Positions 11,106 to 22,708 of a DNA stretch of 64,000 nt are shown here, in pieces. Each line of letters begins with the position of its first letter. Positions within the stretch are counted from its first letter, which is position 1. The notes below the pieces were generated by a model. The model searched no databases. It saw nothing but the letters and a program-made list of their open reading frames with translations, and was not told the origin of the DNA. Both the position numbers and the translations under genes were made by a program. Source of the stretch: Toxonevra muliebris (taxonomy: Eukaryota > Arthropoda > Insecta > Diptera > Pallopteridae); contig OY829326.1 of assembly GCA_963691655.1 (NCBI GenBank), forward strand, positions 41,319,989-41,383,988. Direction: 5' to 3'.

Positions 11106-13094
11106 AATTTGGCATTAAAATGTAAAACGAATTATTATCAATATGATAGTTTTAATGTTAATACAACACAAAACAGATCAATCTGATATTTTTTGCCGTA
11201 AAACTAACATTTTTGTTTTTACATTGAAAATAACATTTTAAAATATAAATTTTACATTGCACTTTTTTTTGAGTGTAGTATGTATTAAAAAATATAACTC
11301 ACAGTCTTCACTCTTCAAATTTATGAAATCAAAAAAAAAAAAAAAAATAAATTTTATAATTATTAAAATTATTAACTGATGCCAGAAGATTTTTATAATT
11401 TTATCATTGAAGATGTAGTCCTTATATTTTCTTAAATTGCCCAATAATTTTACTAATTATTTGTCATTTAAAAGTTTCAAATTGAAATGTTAAGGTTGAC
11501 TGCAATTTGTATGAGAAATGCTTGGCAAACTTTTCTGAATAATGTTTGAGTTATTCTTTTGAAGTTTCTTGTTAGGTATTCACTTTTGATTGAGTTGTTC
11601 GTCAGCTCACTTTGTTAACAATGCAGCTACAAGTTTGATCTCAGCTTGACTTTCTTCTTTATGTAATTACGAATGCCTACTAATGACTTTCTATACTTAT
11701 AAATATAGTTTCTTTTGAAAAATATTCAGAAAATCAAAACTTATGCAATTGTAATAATTGTGTTTTTAATTAAGTAATTGCAAGGACTTCATACTGTTAC
11801 TCGTTTGCATACAATACAAACAACAATGATATTGTCAATACAAGTTGTATATGCATGTAAGTAAATACTCATAACTAATTTTATAATATATAAAAATTAT
11901 AATTTTCAAGGACATGAAGGGATTATTGCATAAATTAGGAGGAACCTGTTTTTGTAATAAAAACAACAATAAAAAAGAAAAGGGAACAAATTGGGAAATA
12001 TTCTCGGGAAGCGCAAAAAGTGAGATTCATTTGCATAAAAATTGAATTTTAAATACTAGTAGAAGAATCGAAAGAAAAGTTTTTCTTTGAACAAAAAGGA
12101 ATCGAACAAAAGAATGCTGAAGTGTGACACTTACAGAGTGAAAAAGAGACAGAAAATGGTAACTCACAAAAAATACTGGTGTAGTTCCATGAGAGCATAA
12201 TTGACACGGGTTAAAGCGTTACATAAAGCAAAAAGAAAAAAAAAAACGGAGGGAAGAAAAACCCAAGAATTAATTCACGGCTTAAAAACATATACAAATC
12301 AGTAATCGTGAGAAATGTTTAATTATTTTTTGTTCGGTTAGTTTTTTTTCTTTTTTTAAGAAAGACAGAAAATATGTCATTTCACTTGAGTACTATTAAA
12401 AATATTGGAACCTTAAGATATTTGTGTGATCTATAAATGAAAAAAAAAAGTATTCCATACCAAGAAATAGAAAAGGGTGATTGTACTGATTGTTACCAAA
12501 GTGGCGATCATATTGTTTTGTTATCGTTATCCTGCGACAACACATCCTTTATTTCAGCATCAGCATTCATTTGCATACAGAGCGTCTTTTCAAGCTCAAA
12601 ATAATAATGAACCCAATGAAAACAGATGATGTGAATATGCGGCTCAGCTTCAAATTGGATCGCACACATTTGTGTTGTAACCCTTTCCCTCAACTATTTT
12701 GAATATTAAGTAGCATTTATTTTTTTGGGAATGAAAGTATTTAAGACAAAATATTCCCGCCCTTTTTTCATAAAAAATTTACCTGAAAATTCCATTAAAA
12801 AATCTAATAATTTCGTTATACTTATGTATGTATGTAATTTTGAAATTTCATTTGGATTTTGTATATTTCATTGCTGCAGATGGGACAACTCCATTCCATA
12901 CATGCATACAAAGTACGAAACTGAACCCTTTTCTTTAGTAAAACACATAAGTTTTTTTTTGTTAAAAAAAAAAATTTTATAATAAAATAGAAAATGAAAA
13001 AATTTAAAACTGGTTTAAATCCAGTTTATAATTGTTTTTTTTTTTTTTTTTTTGTTTAATAAAATATACATATTTTTTTTAATATAAATAAGTA
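11106..13094. other. Noncoding AT-rich DNA
   Basis: Long A and T tracts occur, for example at 11332-11348 and 13036-13053. Several short open frames occur, but none has protein-like composition or a recognisable motif. Confidence 0.5.
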
Positions 13095-14358
13095 TAACTT
13101 TTTGAAAAGTAAAGTTGGCTTACGCGCGGTGACAAAAATACTATGCTTATAACTCTTTTGAGAATAATGGCTCTTTCTTTTGGGGAATTTTTCGTAATTA
13201 ATTTGGGAATCTAAGTATCTAAAAAAAATATTCTTAGCTAGAGAAATTGTTTAAATTTGAAAATGTTACGAAAAAATGATTATTTTTATCAAAAGAAATA
13301 AAATATAAAATTCAATAATTTTTAAACGGTTGATCTTAGAGTTTTGATTTTTTTTTATATAATTGATAATATGTATTTTACAAATTACAGAAAAATATAA
13401 CTTTTATAGTTCTAACCACTATTTATGTAATCGTGGACCTTTTTTGGTAAGCCTTTCATTAGAGATTTGATAGTTGTGTCCGACACCTTTTTGGAACAGT
13501 TTGCCCATCTCCTTTTAAAATCTTCGATATTTTGGGACATCTTTTTTGTGCTCTTTAAGTTTCTTTTCACAAGAGCCCAATATCTCTTCACTGGTGTTAG
13601 CTCCGGACAATTTGGAGGATCGGCCTCTCTTGGTACAAAAACTATGTTATTACTTTGGTACCACTCCAAAGCTTTCTTGTCGTAGTGACATGATGCCAAA
13701 TTGGGCCAAAAATATGTGGACACATTGTACTCTCTTATGAAAGGAAGAAGTCTTTTTTCAAACATTCTTTGATGTATATTTCGGTATTTATAGAGCCCTC
13801 TGTAACAAATGACTTGCTTCTTTTGCCGCAACTGCATATAGTTTGTCATACCAGGAATTTTTTAGAAAATTTCGTCTTCTTTTGGATTCTAAATTGTTCT
13901 TCGATCTTCGACATTTCCTCAAGCATCAGCAACATAAAAATTTTGACCCGGAAGCTGCGTAAAATCTGACAGTACATATGTCTTTCTTTCGTCGTCCATT
14001 ATACAACATGAATATTTTTGTATGAAATTCGATTTTAATTTCCGAGCCCTACTTTTGACTTCTAAATTTTTTGCAGCATTCCTGTCTGGAACTTTTTGGA
14101 CTTTATACATATGTTTTCAAACCTGCATTGGCTTTAACTTTTCGCACCAAATAGTCAGAGCACTGGGCTAACCGGGCAGCTTTTCTACCAGATGTGTTTG
14201 GAGATCTTTTCAATATACTTTCTATTTTCTTGGCTTTCCCAATATCAATTGGTCCTTGTTTTCTTCTCGAACCAGGTTTCCTATCGATGGTCAAATTTTC
14301 CTGAAACTGTTTAATAATATTGACGGCAAACCTTCAATTCTTTGGCCAATTTTTTGTA
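13095..14358 (-). pseudogene. DD37E Tc1-like transposase relic, copy 1
   Basis: This minus-strand relic is closely related to the copy at 43200-44183. It keeps the first catalytic motif MDDERKTYVLSDFTQLPG (about 14000) and the C-terminal half at 13412-13849. The second aspartate is changed to asparagine (FWPNLASCHY) and the glutamate to lysine (TPVKRYW), so it cannot be active. The DNA-binding half (GSRRKQGPIDIGKAKKIE) is in another frame. Its 5-prime end is cut off at about 14358, directly against the exon-like sequence at 14360. The 3-prime noncoding part, reaching about 13100, aligns at first with that of the other copy. Confidence 0.85.
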
Positions 14359-14359
14359 G

Positions 14360-14455
14360 GCCCAGCCGCACGAGGGGCGCATCTGCATAACGAACGGATC
14401 GGTGCCCGAAGCAGACACCGTCCGGACTGTTCTGTATGACGCGACACCTGGAAAG
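14360..14455 (+). CDS. Candidate host exon, 32 codons, product unknown
   Basis: A 96-base island with high GC sits in AT-rich DNA between an acceptor (TTTTTTGTAG before 14360) and a donor (AAAG followed by GTGAAG at 14456). In phase 0 it reads QPHEGRICITNGSVPEADT followed by a VRTVLYDATPGK segment, with no stop and about 70 percent G or C at third codon positions. I do not recognise the protein. The acceptor bases are also the last bases shared with the truncated DD37E transposon on its left, so the transposon may supply the splice site. The minus strand is open here too, which weakens the case. Confidence 0.4.
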
Positions 14456-15530
14456 GTGAAGTGAACTATCCAAGTGGTTTTCAAACAACAGCTACAAATT
14501 TTATAATCATCAGCTGATTAATTAATTTAAAATCTTTAAAACAGTATTTTAATGTTAAATTTAAAATCAGATAAATCAAATATGCAATGAAAGTTGTTGA
14601 AGTCATCACACAAACAACGAAAAGGATCATTTTGGGCTTAATTAGTTCGGCAGGTACTTAGTTTAATCGTAACTGGATACCTCGTAATTATTGTCGGAGC
14701 GATCTTATTTAGGAGGCCTAAAAGACTTCGAAAATGGTTTAATCGGGATCCTCTTAAACATCACTTTTTGTAATCCCAGAATGAGCTCCCTTATTATGAT
14801 AGTTTTAGGATTGGATTTATTTTTTTTTATTAATAAAAAAAGTAGGGTAGGCAGATTTTTGAACCGCGAGATCAGTACATTAGACGTTGGAAGGCAGTGA
14901 AAATGAGTACAAGCCAGTAAAGTTTTTATGCTTTTACTACCTGGTAATTTCAATGTAATATAGTGATATAAACGTCCTGAAACTTTTTCTCCGATTTTGT
15001 GTGTTCATTTTACATTTTTTCCTCGTCAGTAGACAATGTTGATTACGTATCAGTTTCTATATTTAGAGAATTGTGAGAGCTGAGGACAATAATCAAATTC
15101 AATTAATAACAAATTCCTTTCACTTAAACTAAAAACTTACTTTAACCTACTTCTCTTCAAGCAAATATTATATTTTATTTTGTGATCAATCAGAAAAAGA
15201 AAGAAACAGGGTGAGACTATCTGCAAAAACGGTTTTAAGATCATTAAGGTTAAGAATTTGGAAAAATCAGTACAAAATTCAAAAAATCAGTACATTTTAG
15301 TACTGATTTCGAGATTTAAAAAAATCAGTATTTAAAAAAAAAAAAAAAAATAAGAACATGTACTTGAGCATTTTCCGTGTTCTTATTGAATTGATTCCTA
15401 ACATTCGTTTCTTGCCCTCAAATATACTTATTATGAGATTTTTCAGAACAGTAGATATTGCTGCTTTTAATTAACCTTTTATGCGAATATATTTACATTA
15501 TAATTTATTTGCAATTTCAACTTCATTTAA
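14456..15530. other. Noncoding AT-rich DNA
   Basis: No gene is seen. An odd cluster of AAATCAGTAC and its variants lies at about 15267-15330, including an inverted pair (CAGTACATTTTAGTACTG). Confidence 0.45.
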
Positions 15531-16512
15531 CCCTCAACGGGCTGATAAGGTACCCGGGTCCCTAAATGGTTTTTAAACTGTGTTATTTTTCTCGAAATAT
15601 GTGTTTTACGTGGCTGAGTCCTCGTGACATCTCTAAAGACTTTATTTGGAGTCCAAAATTATAATTTCCTTGATTATTTTATAATAATTTCTTAACAAAA
15701 ATAGAAAAAACTAAAACCTTGCCCTTAAAAGGCTACCTAAATTTTTTTTTAATGTTTTTATCGCAGAAAACCATGAAAATGTGGTAAATTAACACATTTA
15801 AAAAGTGACAAATATTGTATAAATACAAATATATTTAAGTTTGGGCGCATGTGTTGCACACGGGATTGCTGCTTGAATGTTCGCCTCAAGTTCTATTTGA
15901 ACAAATATTGCAGGATTTTCTGGTTTTTCTTTGTTATATTTATAAAGGCTTACAAATGAAGCAGCTTTTTTGTTGTGAGGGTTCAACGTTGCTTGGAGTT
16001 TTGTGTTTTCCAACGACAAGCTCAGTAGAATTTCGAACCAACGCCAGCTAGGACAGTTTTATTGCTATATAAAATATTCTTTGGTTTTCCCCTAACATTG
16101 TTTTTAATACCAAGAGTCCTATGCATAGAAGGCAGAAGGATCGGATTTTTATTTTTCTATGGCACATAAGAACAAATTGTGGCTTCTTCGTTGAAAGCAA
16201 AGTTTTTGCAATACTATAATGACAACCACTGGAACTTCAAATTAAATTGTTTATTTTTCAAAAATAAGTAACTATTGCCATTGAACAATTTTTGGCTATT
16301 GGTGCGAAAATTAAGTAGGAAAATTTGGGAAATTACTATGAAACTGACTATGTCGATTTCAAAATAAAATTGATAACTACATGTTTGAAAAACGTTTAGT
16401 TCCCTTAACTTCTTAAAGTAAAATTAGATCGAATTGTAGGTGGATATTGTATATTAGGTACCCGCGTACCTTATCAGCCTACAGAAGGTGTTTTTTATCA
16501 GCCACATAACGG
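15531..16512. mobile_element. piggyBac-type element, internally deleted
   Basis: TTAA at 15527-15530 and at 16513-16516 bounds a 982-base element. The left end begins CCCTCAACGGGCTGATAAGG, and the right end read inverted begins CCGTTATGTGGCTGATAAA. A further inverted block, GGCTGATAAGGTAC, lies inside. TTAA target sites with CC-starting ends are the hallmark of piggyBac elements. The interior keeps part of a transposase tail on the minus strand (next entry). Confidence 0.7.
15845..15985 (-). pseudogene. piggyBac transposase C-terminal cysteine-rich relic
   Basis: The minus strand reads KSCFICK, then after stops RKSCNICS, GEHSSS and VCNTCA. The spacing CxxC...CxxC...H...CxxC matches the cross-brace zinc-binding tail of piggyBac transposases. 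One expected cysteine appears as a stop codon before GEH. This placement fits an element transcribed leftwards with its 3-prime end near 15531. The catalytic domain has been deleted. Confidence 0.55.
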
Positions 16513-18384
16513 TTAAATATTATTTATTTAAAAATATACATATGCATATCAAATGCTTAAAATTTCTCAAATTAGGAGCATTATAGGTGTCCTCCGAAAA
16601 CACACAGATTTCGAAGCCGAATAAAAGTCATATACTTCTCAGATTTAGATACATTATAAGAGTTCTAAGGAACATATATTTAGGAGTCCAAAAGCCCGCT
16701 CAGCTTCCCTTGAATCCGCCACTGCATTTGCCCATGAATGAATCCTACAGTACACAGTGTTTCTATTATGTGTATGTAAATGGTTTCAAGTGTCAATACT
16801 TATTCCTTGGTCATAAAAATATAATTGTTATAATAAAAATTTACCATTTAACACATTTGATTAAAAGAGGCCATACACAAGTTTCCATTCACGCTTCGAA
16901 AACTAATGAAAACAAAAAATTAATAAATTTCAACAGTCGTTAATTAAAAGTTTTACAAATAAATTCAATGAGTATCGATAATGAAATCAAATGAAAGAAA
17001 AAAAAAAGTCGATCGATGAAATGAATACGAAACTTTTCCCTATAAAATCATGAAAATTTTTCTACATTTTTTCATTTCCATTTTGTTTTTTACATATAAG
17101 TATATATATATATTTTTTTTTGTTATTTATGTTTTTGTTGGTTGAGGACTTTTTCATTTAAGTAATTTTCGCCCCTCCCCTCAAGTATGCACATACATAC
17201 TTTGAAACGTATATAAATTTATATTCTGTCGGTGAGTGTCCTCTTGAAAGTAATATCGAAACAAGCAACATCGTTAACGTAATTTTCATAAAACATTTTG
17301 TTACTTATTTATCTTAATTAAAATAAATTTACATTTTTCTAATTTAACAACGCAGCGCGTCCCCCCGTCCGTCCGTCCATTCGTCCGACCGTCTTTAGTC
17401 CGTTCAACAGCTATGGTATATGTAAGTGTGTGCGTGGTGCTGCGATGGTTGGAGGTTAGCAGGCAAGGCATTAGACATGCCTCAATGAAAAGGACATTTA
17501 CGCGAACATCATTCGAATGGGGCGTCACTAAAGGACAGGCACTAACCAAAGAAAAAAAGATGAAGAAAAAATACTATGAAAAGAAAGAAAAAAAAAAAAC
17601 AAAAAAAGAAAAAGTAAACGAAGAAACCTTTAAAAGAAACATAAAAAAAACTCCTTATTCGAAGAAGCACCGGCAGATCTCATTAGCAATGCGGGGCAGA
17701 GCAGAGAACCTTTGAGAATATTTTGCTGCTATATAAGTGGAATTGTGTATAAAAGTCATGCAAAAAAAAGATGAAATAAATAAGAAAAAAAAAAGAAAAT
17801 GAAAAGAATGAAAGAAAAACATAAAATTAAAAGCTGATGAGAGTAAATGAAGGAAAATAAAAAGGAAAATGATTTACAAAATAAAAATCGAGGGAAAAAT
17901 CCCCAAATCATTTTGTGTTGTTTGAATGCGAATGAGCGAACGCAAAAAGAAGACATTCTAGCTTGAATGAATAAAATGCTGGAAGCAGCAGCAACAGAAC
18001 ACTGAAAGAAATTCGCTAGTAGATTGATTTATTTTTTTTAATTTTGGTTTTTAGCAGATCGAATTTTTTTATAGATAACACAGAACTTCAGTTATCAGTT
18101 ATCAGGTTATCTCGGTCCTATCGACTAAAACTACCTACTTGCTCTACTACCGGGAATAATTCAGCGTTTTGCTGTCACTCAATTAATTACCATAGAGAAA
18201 TATCTTCTGCTTTTGTTGTTCGAAACATTTGGTCTGTGTTACTAGTTGTTGATTGCTGACCACCTATTTGCGTATTCCTCGAACGTGACACTGACATCAT
18301 TTCCCCCCCCCCCCCGCTCCCCCTCCCGTGGTAATCAGTCGTTTGGATAACATTGCATGAATCCATCCAATAACGACAAATACA
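16513..18384. other. Noncoding DNA with purine and C-rich tracts
   Basis: A solo CCCTTGAATCCGCCACTG near 16707-16724 resembles the right end of the MITE at 8199-8390. Imperfect CCGT repeats lie at 17365-17392, an A-rich/GAAA-rich block at 17555-17840 and a run of 14 C at about 18302-18315. The lysine-rich open frames over the GAAA block are low-complexity artefacts. Confidence 0.5.
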
Positions 18385-19090
18385 GGATGAAATTCTCTAC
18401 TTCCAGCCCTTTTCCGACTATTCTAGCATAATAGTGAAGAGCTCAGCTCAGCCTGATGTACTAATCAACCATGCATTCCAGACTTTTAAGCAAAATTATG
18501 TTATTGTCGGTCGAGCGTAGTTTTTCCTTCCCGGTTTAGGAAGATGTGGAATATATACTTGAGTGAGACAAGCTATGATGATCCTTTTCAGAAACTTCAT
18601 AAGTTTAGTTCTTCCTTCACAAGCATGATTGGATTAATTCCGTCAGGTTCAGGGGTCTTAACGTCATCGCCTGACGAAAAGGCAAACCTTAAAATTTATT
18701 CAGTAACTGTACTAGGAGATATATATAAAATTGAGCCATCTGATATCCTAACCAAATTGATCAGGGGTATTGACGGTATCCTGAGGAGTACGCCATTTAC
18801 TTCAAACCAAGAGTTGGTGAAGAAGCCATCGAGTTTCAGAAGTGGGTCCAGCTTAGCCGTCCGGTTCCTTTGAAAAACTTTGAATACCTTCGTCGAAATA
18901 CTGCCAAAATACCTATAAAAGTTCAGTTTGGAATATTTAGCCATCTTCTTGTATTCCTTCTGTAGCTGATAATAGGCAATCTAAACAGCTTTCAACCGAG
19001 AGTTATGACCGAAAGTTAGAAGCTTCCTGGATTTTTCCGGAGTTTCGAAAAATCGGATTGGCAGTTTGACACAGAATGAAATCCAACAGC
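18385..19090 (-). pseudogene. LINE reverse transcriptase N-terminal fragment
   Basis: The minus strand carries, in order, KSRKLLTFGHNSRLKAV, IAYYQLQKEYKKMAK, a DGFFTNSWFEVNGVLL segment, KTPEPDGINPIMLVKEEL and IPHLPKPGRKNY. This is the standard order from the linker into the first reverse transcriptase motifs of R1-like LINEs ('xxxxPGPDGIxPxML' then 'IPKPGR'). At least three frame changes or stops interrupt it. The catalytic YADD region is not present. Confidence 0.7.
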
Positions 19091-20835
19091 TTATTAAGGG
19101 GGCGGGGGAGGGAAAGACATAATAGAGACATAATCGTAAGGAAGATAAGCCTAAACAGCACCACACATCAGTGTTTATAAAAGTATTCACAATTTTTAAC
19201 CAAATTATTATCATATTCTTATATAATATGACCATGACCATAAAAATGCTAATAGTAATCAATTTGAGTTGTGCTATTTTTCCTTTAATATCTCGTAAAC
19301 CACTGAACCGATATTCATAAAATTTTGACACAATATGAAATCGGATATGAAGATTTCAATTATGATAATAACTTGAATTCGACAAAATTCGAGTTGTGTT
19401 GTTATGCCTTGTGACCACAGTTTTATTCGTAAATTTTGAGATATGGCATATGGACTCACAGAGACATACTCTTTTTTTTTCAAGTGTACTCTTAAAACCA
19501 ATACAAAACCATAAATAAATATATACAAGTCATAGCTGACAAGAAATAAAAAAGATTCTGTGAAAATAAATTTCATCGCAAACGAGACTAAAATTATAAA
19601 AATTGCCCTATGTGAGAGCGGGGCGAGCCAGCAATGGACGTGCCGTATTGCCATGTTGTTGTAGTTGTTGCTATAGCCGCTGCTGCAGTGTTTCTTCTTT
19701 GTTGCGCGTAGTTGTTGGGATGTAGTTAGTATGGTATCGTTCCGATACGGGACATGTACCATAAAACGCGCTATTCTGCAATTTGAGGGTGTTTGTATTT
19801 TGCATAGGGACCTTTGCATTATATGTACTATACACACACACACACACACACACATACAAATAAATATATATATGCAATATCGATGGTGTATGAGGGAGGC
19901 ATTGTTGCAAATGTATTCACAGTTAGGTGGTTCAATACGAGTAGCTGATACATAGGTGGGAAGGTAGGATAGGAATATATATTGTGTATATAGAGAGCCT
20001 GAAGCGTCAATGGACCAAAGTAATATGGGGTGGAAGTGGAAGCGTGTGTTTTGCTTATTTTGTGGGCTGCAGTTTTTAAAATGCGAATAAGTTTTTTAAG
20101 TGGTTCATGGCGATGATGATGACGACGAAGTGATGGTGGTGGTGGTGGTGGTGGTGGTAATGCTGATTTTTTGTTGTTGTATGTACAAACTCTTGTTACT
20201 AGCTGCCATTATGATTTTTAAAAGCCATTTCAGATTTGTTGTTGCTGTTGCTCTTGTTTTTTTGTTTTTTTTTTTGCAGTGCTCATTGAAAACAGTGAAT
20301 TTTTATAATAAACATTTTCTTTCTCTGCTCTACTCTGCCTTGCTTTATGCGGCTGCAGATTATTGTCGATGATTGTGATTGCGTTTTTCATACTTTTTTA
20401 TATTTTTACATACTTATTGCTGGGGCGAAGGTGAAAGGCAGATGAGTGCCAGTGTGAATATCGAACTAATCCGATATCTACTAATCTACTACTTTGAAAA
20501 TGCAATGTATATATATATACATAGATTTGAATTATCGTTGAGATGTTTGGTCAAAGATTGATTTGATATCAAAAGTAAAAAATTAAGTAAATTAGCAGAG
20601 ACATGAAGTAAATGTTTCAAACCACGATTAAAATACAGTCTTTTCAACAAGAGCGTGTACGGCTTAATTGTACGAACAACTTTAATTATCAAGTTGAACT
20701 TTATTTTAAACATTCAACATTTCATTACGAATGGCGCTGTACAACCTTTCAAACAATCGCAATTATAATTTCGTTGTTTAAGCAATTTTTCAAATCGTAC
20801 TCCGTGTATGCAAAAAGTTTCTAAGCTGCCATTCT
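19091..20835. other. Noncoding DNA with CA and GGT microsatellites
   Basis: A (CA)n tract lies at about 19832-19854 and a (GGT)n tract at 20134-20158, preceded by GATGATGATGACGACGA. Open frames over them are repeat artefacts. Otherwise nothing is seen. Confidence 0.5.
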
Positions 20836-20839
20836 TTGC

Positions 20840-21745
20840 TCACATCCAAAGGAATCGAAAATGTCCTAGGAAGGTGCTGCAAATATCTTGAGAAGTTGAA
20901 GGCATTCATAAAGAAATGGAACCAATTTTTTTTAGGACACCAGAATGCTTATGACATACCGAAATCATTGTGCTTCTAGAGGAACATTACAGCAGCAGGA
21001 TTCGGTGATTGCATGAGTTTTTGAAGCCAACTCTATCATTACACTTGAAGCAGCCCCTTAAAAACTGGCGCAGAAGGTCACTAATATATCCTTTAGTATA
21101 ATCCAAAGTCATTCAAATAAATTCCAAATTGAATTCTGAGCTACCATAACCAAACCCTTACTGACGGCAAAAACAAAATGGCGGAGTGGGCTGTCGAACA
21201 TATGGGTAATGATTGGAGCGAATCTTTTTTATGGACGGCAGGTACAATAAAACGTGCATTGTTCATTAAGGGCAGTTAGATGGTTCTGAGGTTAGTTAAG
21301 CATCCAGGAAAATCTCATATGTGGGGATGCTCTTGAAAACAGAGTTTCGACAAGATAATCATGTTTACGAGAAATTTGGATATCCAGTGCATAATCCATA
21401 GACTCTTATCTTCTGGTAATAACTGGTTTGGGAAAATAAATCGAAATTGAGGGCTTTAAGAGGGCAGGACCCTAAACATCAAAGTCGTTTTTGCAGTAAG
21501 AGAAAAGAGGAAAATTGGATAAGAATTTTGGACTGCGCCTCTCAATCTTCAGTTGCTAACCACGTTGAAAATTTCTGAGCAATTAATAAGCTTAAGATGA
21601 GCAGAAAAGATGCGAAGAGCATTGCCTAGTTGAAACGATATATTAAGTCAAAATGGCGGTGTTTGCGCAATCGTACGCCGAAAAGTTAGAGATAATATGA
21701 CCTCGCGTTGCCACGACATTACTCAAAATTTTGGTAACTGGACAG
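20840..21745 (+). pseudogene. Tc1-family (S-element-like) transposase relic
   Basis: In the plus frames, about 900 bases align in order with Tc1 transposases of the fly S-element kind: DGKNKMAEWAVEHMGNDWSE, VKHPGKSHMWGC, then SFDKIIMFTRNLD, NNWFGKINRN, an SQSSVANHVENF region where the 'SPDxNPIEN' motif should be, KMSRKDAKSIA and IKSKWRCLRNR. There are many stops and frameshifts and the DDE residues are mostly lost. The alignment is to wording remembered from the family. Confidence 0.65.
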
Positions 21746-22314
21746 TATACTGATATGGCAGCGCATTGGACAAAGAAATGTTTAAAAATAATATGGAACT
21801 TTTTTTTTTGATTGGCGCATTTTTTTGAAGGACTTAGGCCGTACAGGCTCTTGTTGAAATGACTCTCTGTGTCTGTATATAAATGATTTATTTGTGAATT
21901 AGATCTTGTTTTCTATTAATCATTTAAGAAATTTTAAAGTACCGAATATAAAAAAGTTTTGAGGTCCGTTTATTGTTGTACTATAACGACCGCCCATATA
22001 ATGAATTTATCCTCTTGATCTCTGTACAGTAGTTTTTATCATGTTGACTTCACTGAAGACCACATATCCTCAAAAATTGCACATTTATGTATTAAAATCT
22101 GTTGTGCATATTAATATTAACCCCAATGGTTTTCAATCTGTATCAGGGTTGTGAACTGAACATGGTCCTCTAGGAAACTGTTTTTGTAATTAAATAACAA
22201 ATCTTTTGGCATTTTACTTGTACGATGAGACTAGTTGCCCTGCTGGAATGATATTTATATATACTCAAAACTAGTATAAAACTAATTTATACTATTAGTA
22301 TTATCCAAAATAGA
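21746..22314. other. Noncoding DNA
   Basis: AT-rich sequence with no gene, repeat or regulatory signal that I can support, up to the left limit of duplication copy A at about 22315. Confidence 0.5.
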
Positions 22315-22439
22315 TGGAAAACTTTATCCAGAGGATGATAAAGCGGGAGCGTTATTCTAAATACTGAAATATTGGCTAGGAAAGCCAAATTTCTTCCAGT
22401 CCAGTAACGAATTTTCCCAAAGCAAGCATCCCACCTGGC

Positions 22440-22618
22440 GAAGCTACTTTCAAATAAGAAAACTGCAATCGTAATTAACAAAATACCATTCACATTTATT
22501 TATTTTAACAAAAGCAAACAAATAAACATTTTTACCTATGTATGTACCTGCCAGGAGCAAGGTATCTTAGATTATGCCGGGCTTACACATGCAATGACTT
22601 GTTGGCGCATAGAGCATT
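22440..22618 (-). repeat. Near-identical 3-prime block with possible short intron
   Basis: About 180 bases match 31766-31945 with one difference by my count, although the coding parts have diverged strongly. On the minus strand the block contains a GGTAAAA donor (22535) and a GATTGCAG acceptor (22463) that would define a 73-base intron in the 3-prime untranslated region. It also has AATAAA signals near 22497-22505. The intron is a prediction only. Confidence 0.5.
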
Positions 22619-22708
22619 TCTATTTTCAGGTGAAACTTTGACCTCTGGTGCAGCCAGCAATTTATTGCATGAGTATGCCTGGCATTGTGAATATAATTTC
22701 GTATCTAG

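Noticed and set aside
17413..17715. 100-codon frame with a lysine/glutamate-rich tail
   Set aside because: The charged part is a translation of an A-rich GAAA tract, and the first part is not protein-like; unlike the basic-protein pair it has no paralogue.
18544..18873. 109-codon plus-strand frame
   Set aside because: It is the shadow of a minus-strand LINE reverse transcriptase relic whose motifs are clear.
22287..22493. 68-codon minus-strand frame with GRNLAFLANIS, shared with 31571-31795
   Set aside because: The similarity is explained by the segmental duplication; a one-base indel puts the two copies in different frames upstream, so it is unlikely to be coding.
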